Positions 15,092 to 15,197 of a stretch of 15,197 nt of DNA are shown one piece after another; the first letter of the stretch is position 1, and each line of letters starts with the position of its first letter. The position numbers were made by a program, and so were the translations under genes. The stretch is from Gp7-AA6 sp036395755 (lineage in GTDB: Bacteria; Acidobacteriota; Thermoanaerobaculia; UBA5066; Gp7-AA6). The stretch lies in NCBI GenBank assembly GCA_036395755.1, contig DASWCZ010000073.1:1-15197 (forward strand). Direction: 5' to 3'. The notes below the pieces were generated by a model that was not told the origin of the DNA, ran no database searches, and worked only from the letters and a program-made list of their open reading frames with translations.

Positions 15092-15197
15092 ATGAGGGTT
15101 TGGAAAGGGCTCGCCATCTGCCTGGTGGCGGCAGGGTTATCAAGTTCCCTCTACGCCCAGGCGATCCGGGCGACGACGGGGAACTTATACGGGAAGG
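15092..15197 (+). CDS. Probable Oar-like TonB-dependent receptor, N-terminus only (cut off by window edge)
   Basis: Only 35 codons are visible: a signal peptide (MRVWKGLAICLVAAGLSSSL, cleavage probably after YAQA) and the start of the mature protein, IRATTGNLYGK. This TTG-x-LYG-K pattern is how the N-terminal carboxypeptidase-regulatory-like domain of large Oar-like outer-membrane receptors commonly begins in Acidobacteriota. They import or bind large ligands with TonB energy. The ATG at 15092 has a strong AAAGGAGAGG directly upstream (15081-15090). A second in-frame ATG at 15035, behind GGGGGAGG (15023-15030), would add 19 residues. The short start is preferred because it gives a standard signal peptide. 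The family call rests on few residues. Confidence 0.6.
   Translation, partial: MRVWKGLAICLVAAGLSSSLYAQAIRATTGNLYGK

Overview
This is a high-GC bacterial window (roughly 70% G+C by eye). It is densely packed with genes, and many of them overlap by 4 to 8 bp. The partial gene at the right edge starts like the Oar-like TonB-dependent receptors (signal peptide, then a carboxypeptidase-regulatory-like segment) that are abundant in Acidobacteriota. Together with the high G+C and the lipoprotein content, this suggests a diderm, perhaps an acidobacterium. That assignment is inference, because there is no rRNA or other phylogenetic marker here.

Left block, minus strand, read from 4544 down to 1. A UMF1/Atg22-like MFS transporter is followed by a dihydrodipicolinate-reductase-like / 2,4-diaminopentanoate-dehydrogenase-like oxidoreductase. 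Next come a metallo-beta-lactamase-fold exonuclease of the DNA-ligase-associated type and an ATP-dependent DNA ligase cut off by the window edge. Junctions are ATGA, 14 bp and GTGA, so this looks like one operon. A plausible promoter lies just upstream of the transporter.

Middle block, plus strand, 4696-7110. A secreted metal-dependent amidohydrolase is followed by three small genes: an uncharacterised 65-aa protein, a 110-aa lipoprotein and a DUF4112 membrane protein.

Right block, plus strand, 7201-14532. A full-length Lhr-type helicase (about 1516 aa, the long actinobacterial-style form) overlaps a Nei-type DNA glycosylase by 8 bp. Nei in turn overlaps, by ATGA, a lipoprotein that fuses an alkaline-phosphatase-superfamily phosphodiesterase to TPR-like repeats. 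A clear intrinsic terminator closes this block. About 500 bp with no recognisable gene follow, then the start of the TonB-receptor-like gene.

The main theme is DNA repair. Two gene pairs usually seen in separate contexts, ligase plus MBL exonuclease and Lhr plus Nei, lie about 5 kb apart on opposite strands. Two intergenic gaps carry members of one small hairpin repeat family, with compensatory base changes between the copies. A different strong palindrome lies inside the lhr coding sequence where Lhr relatives appear to have no corresponding residues.
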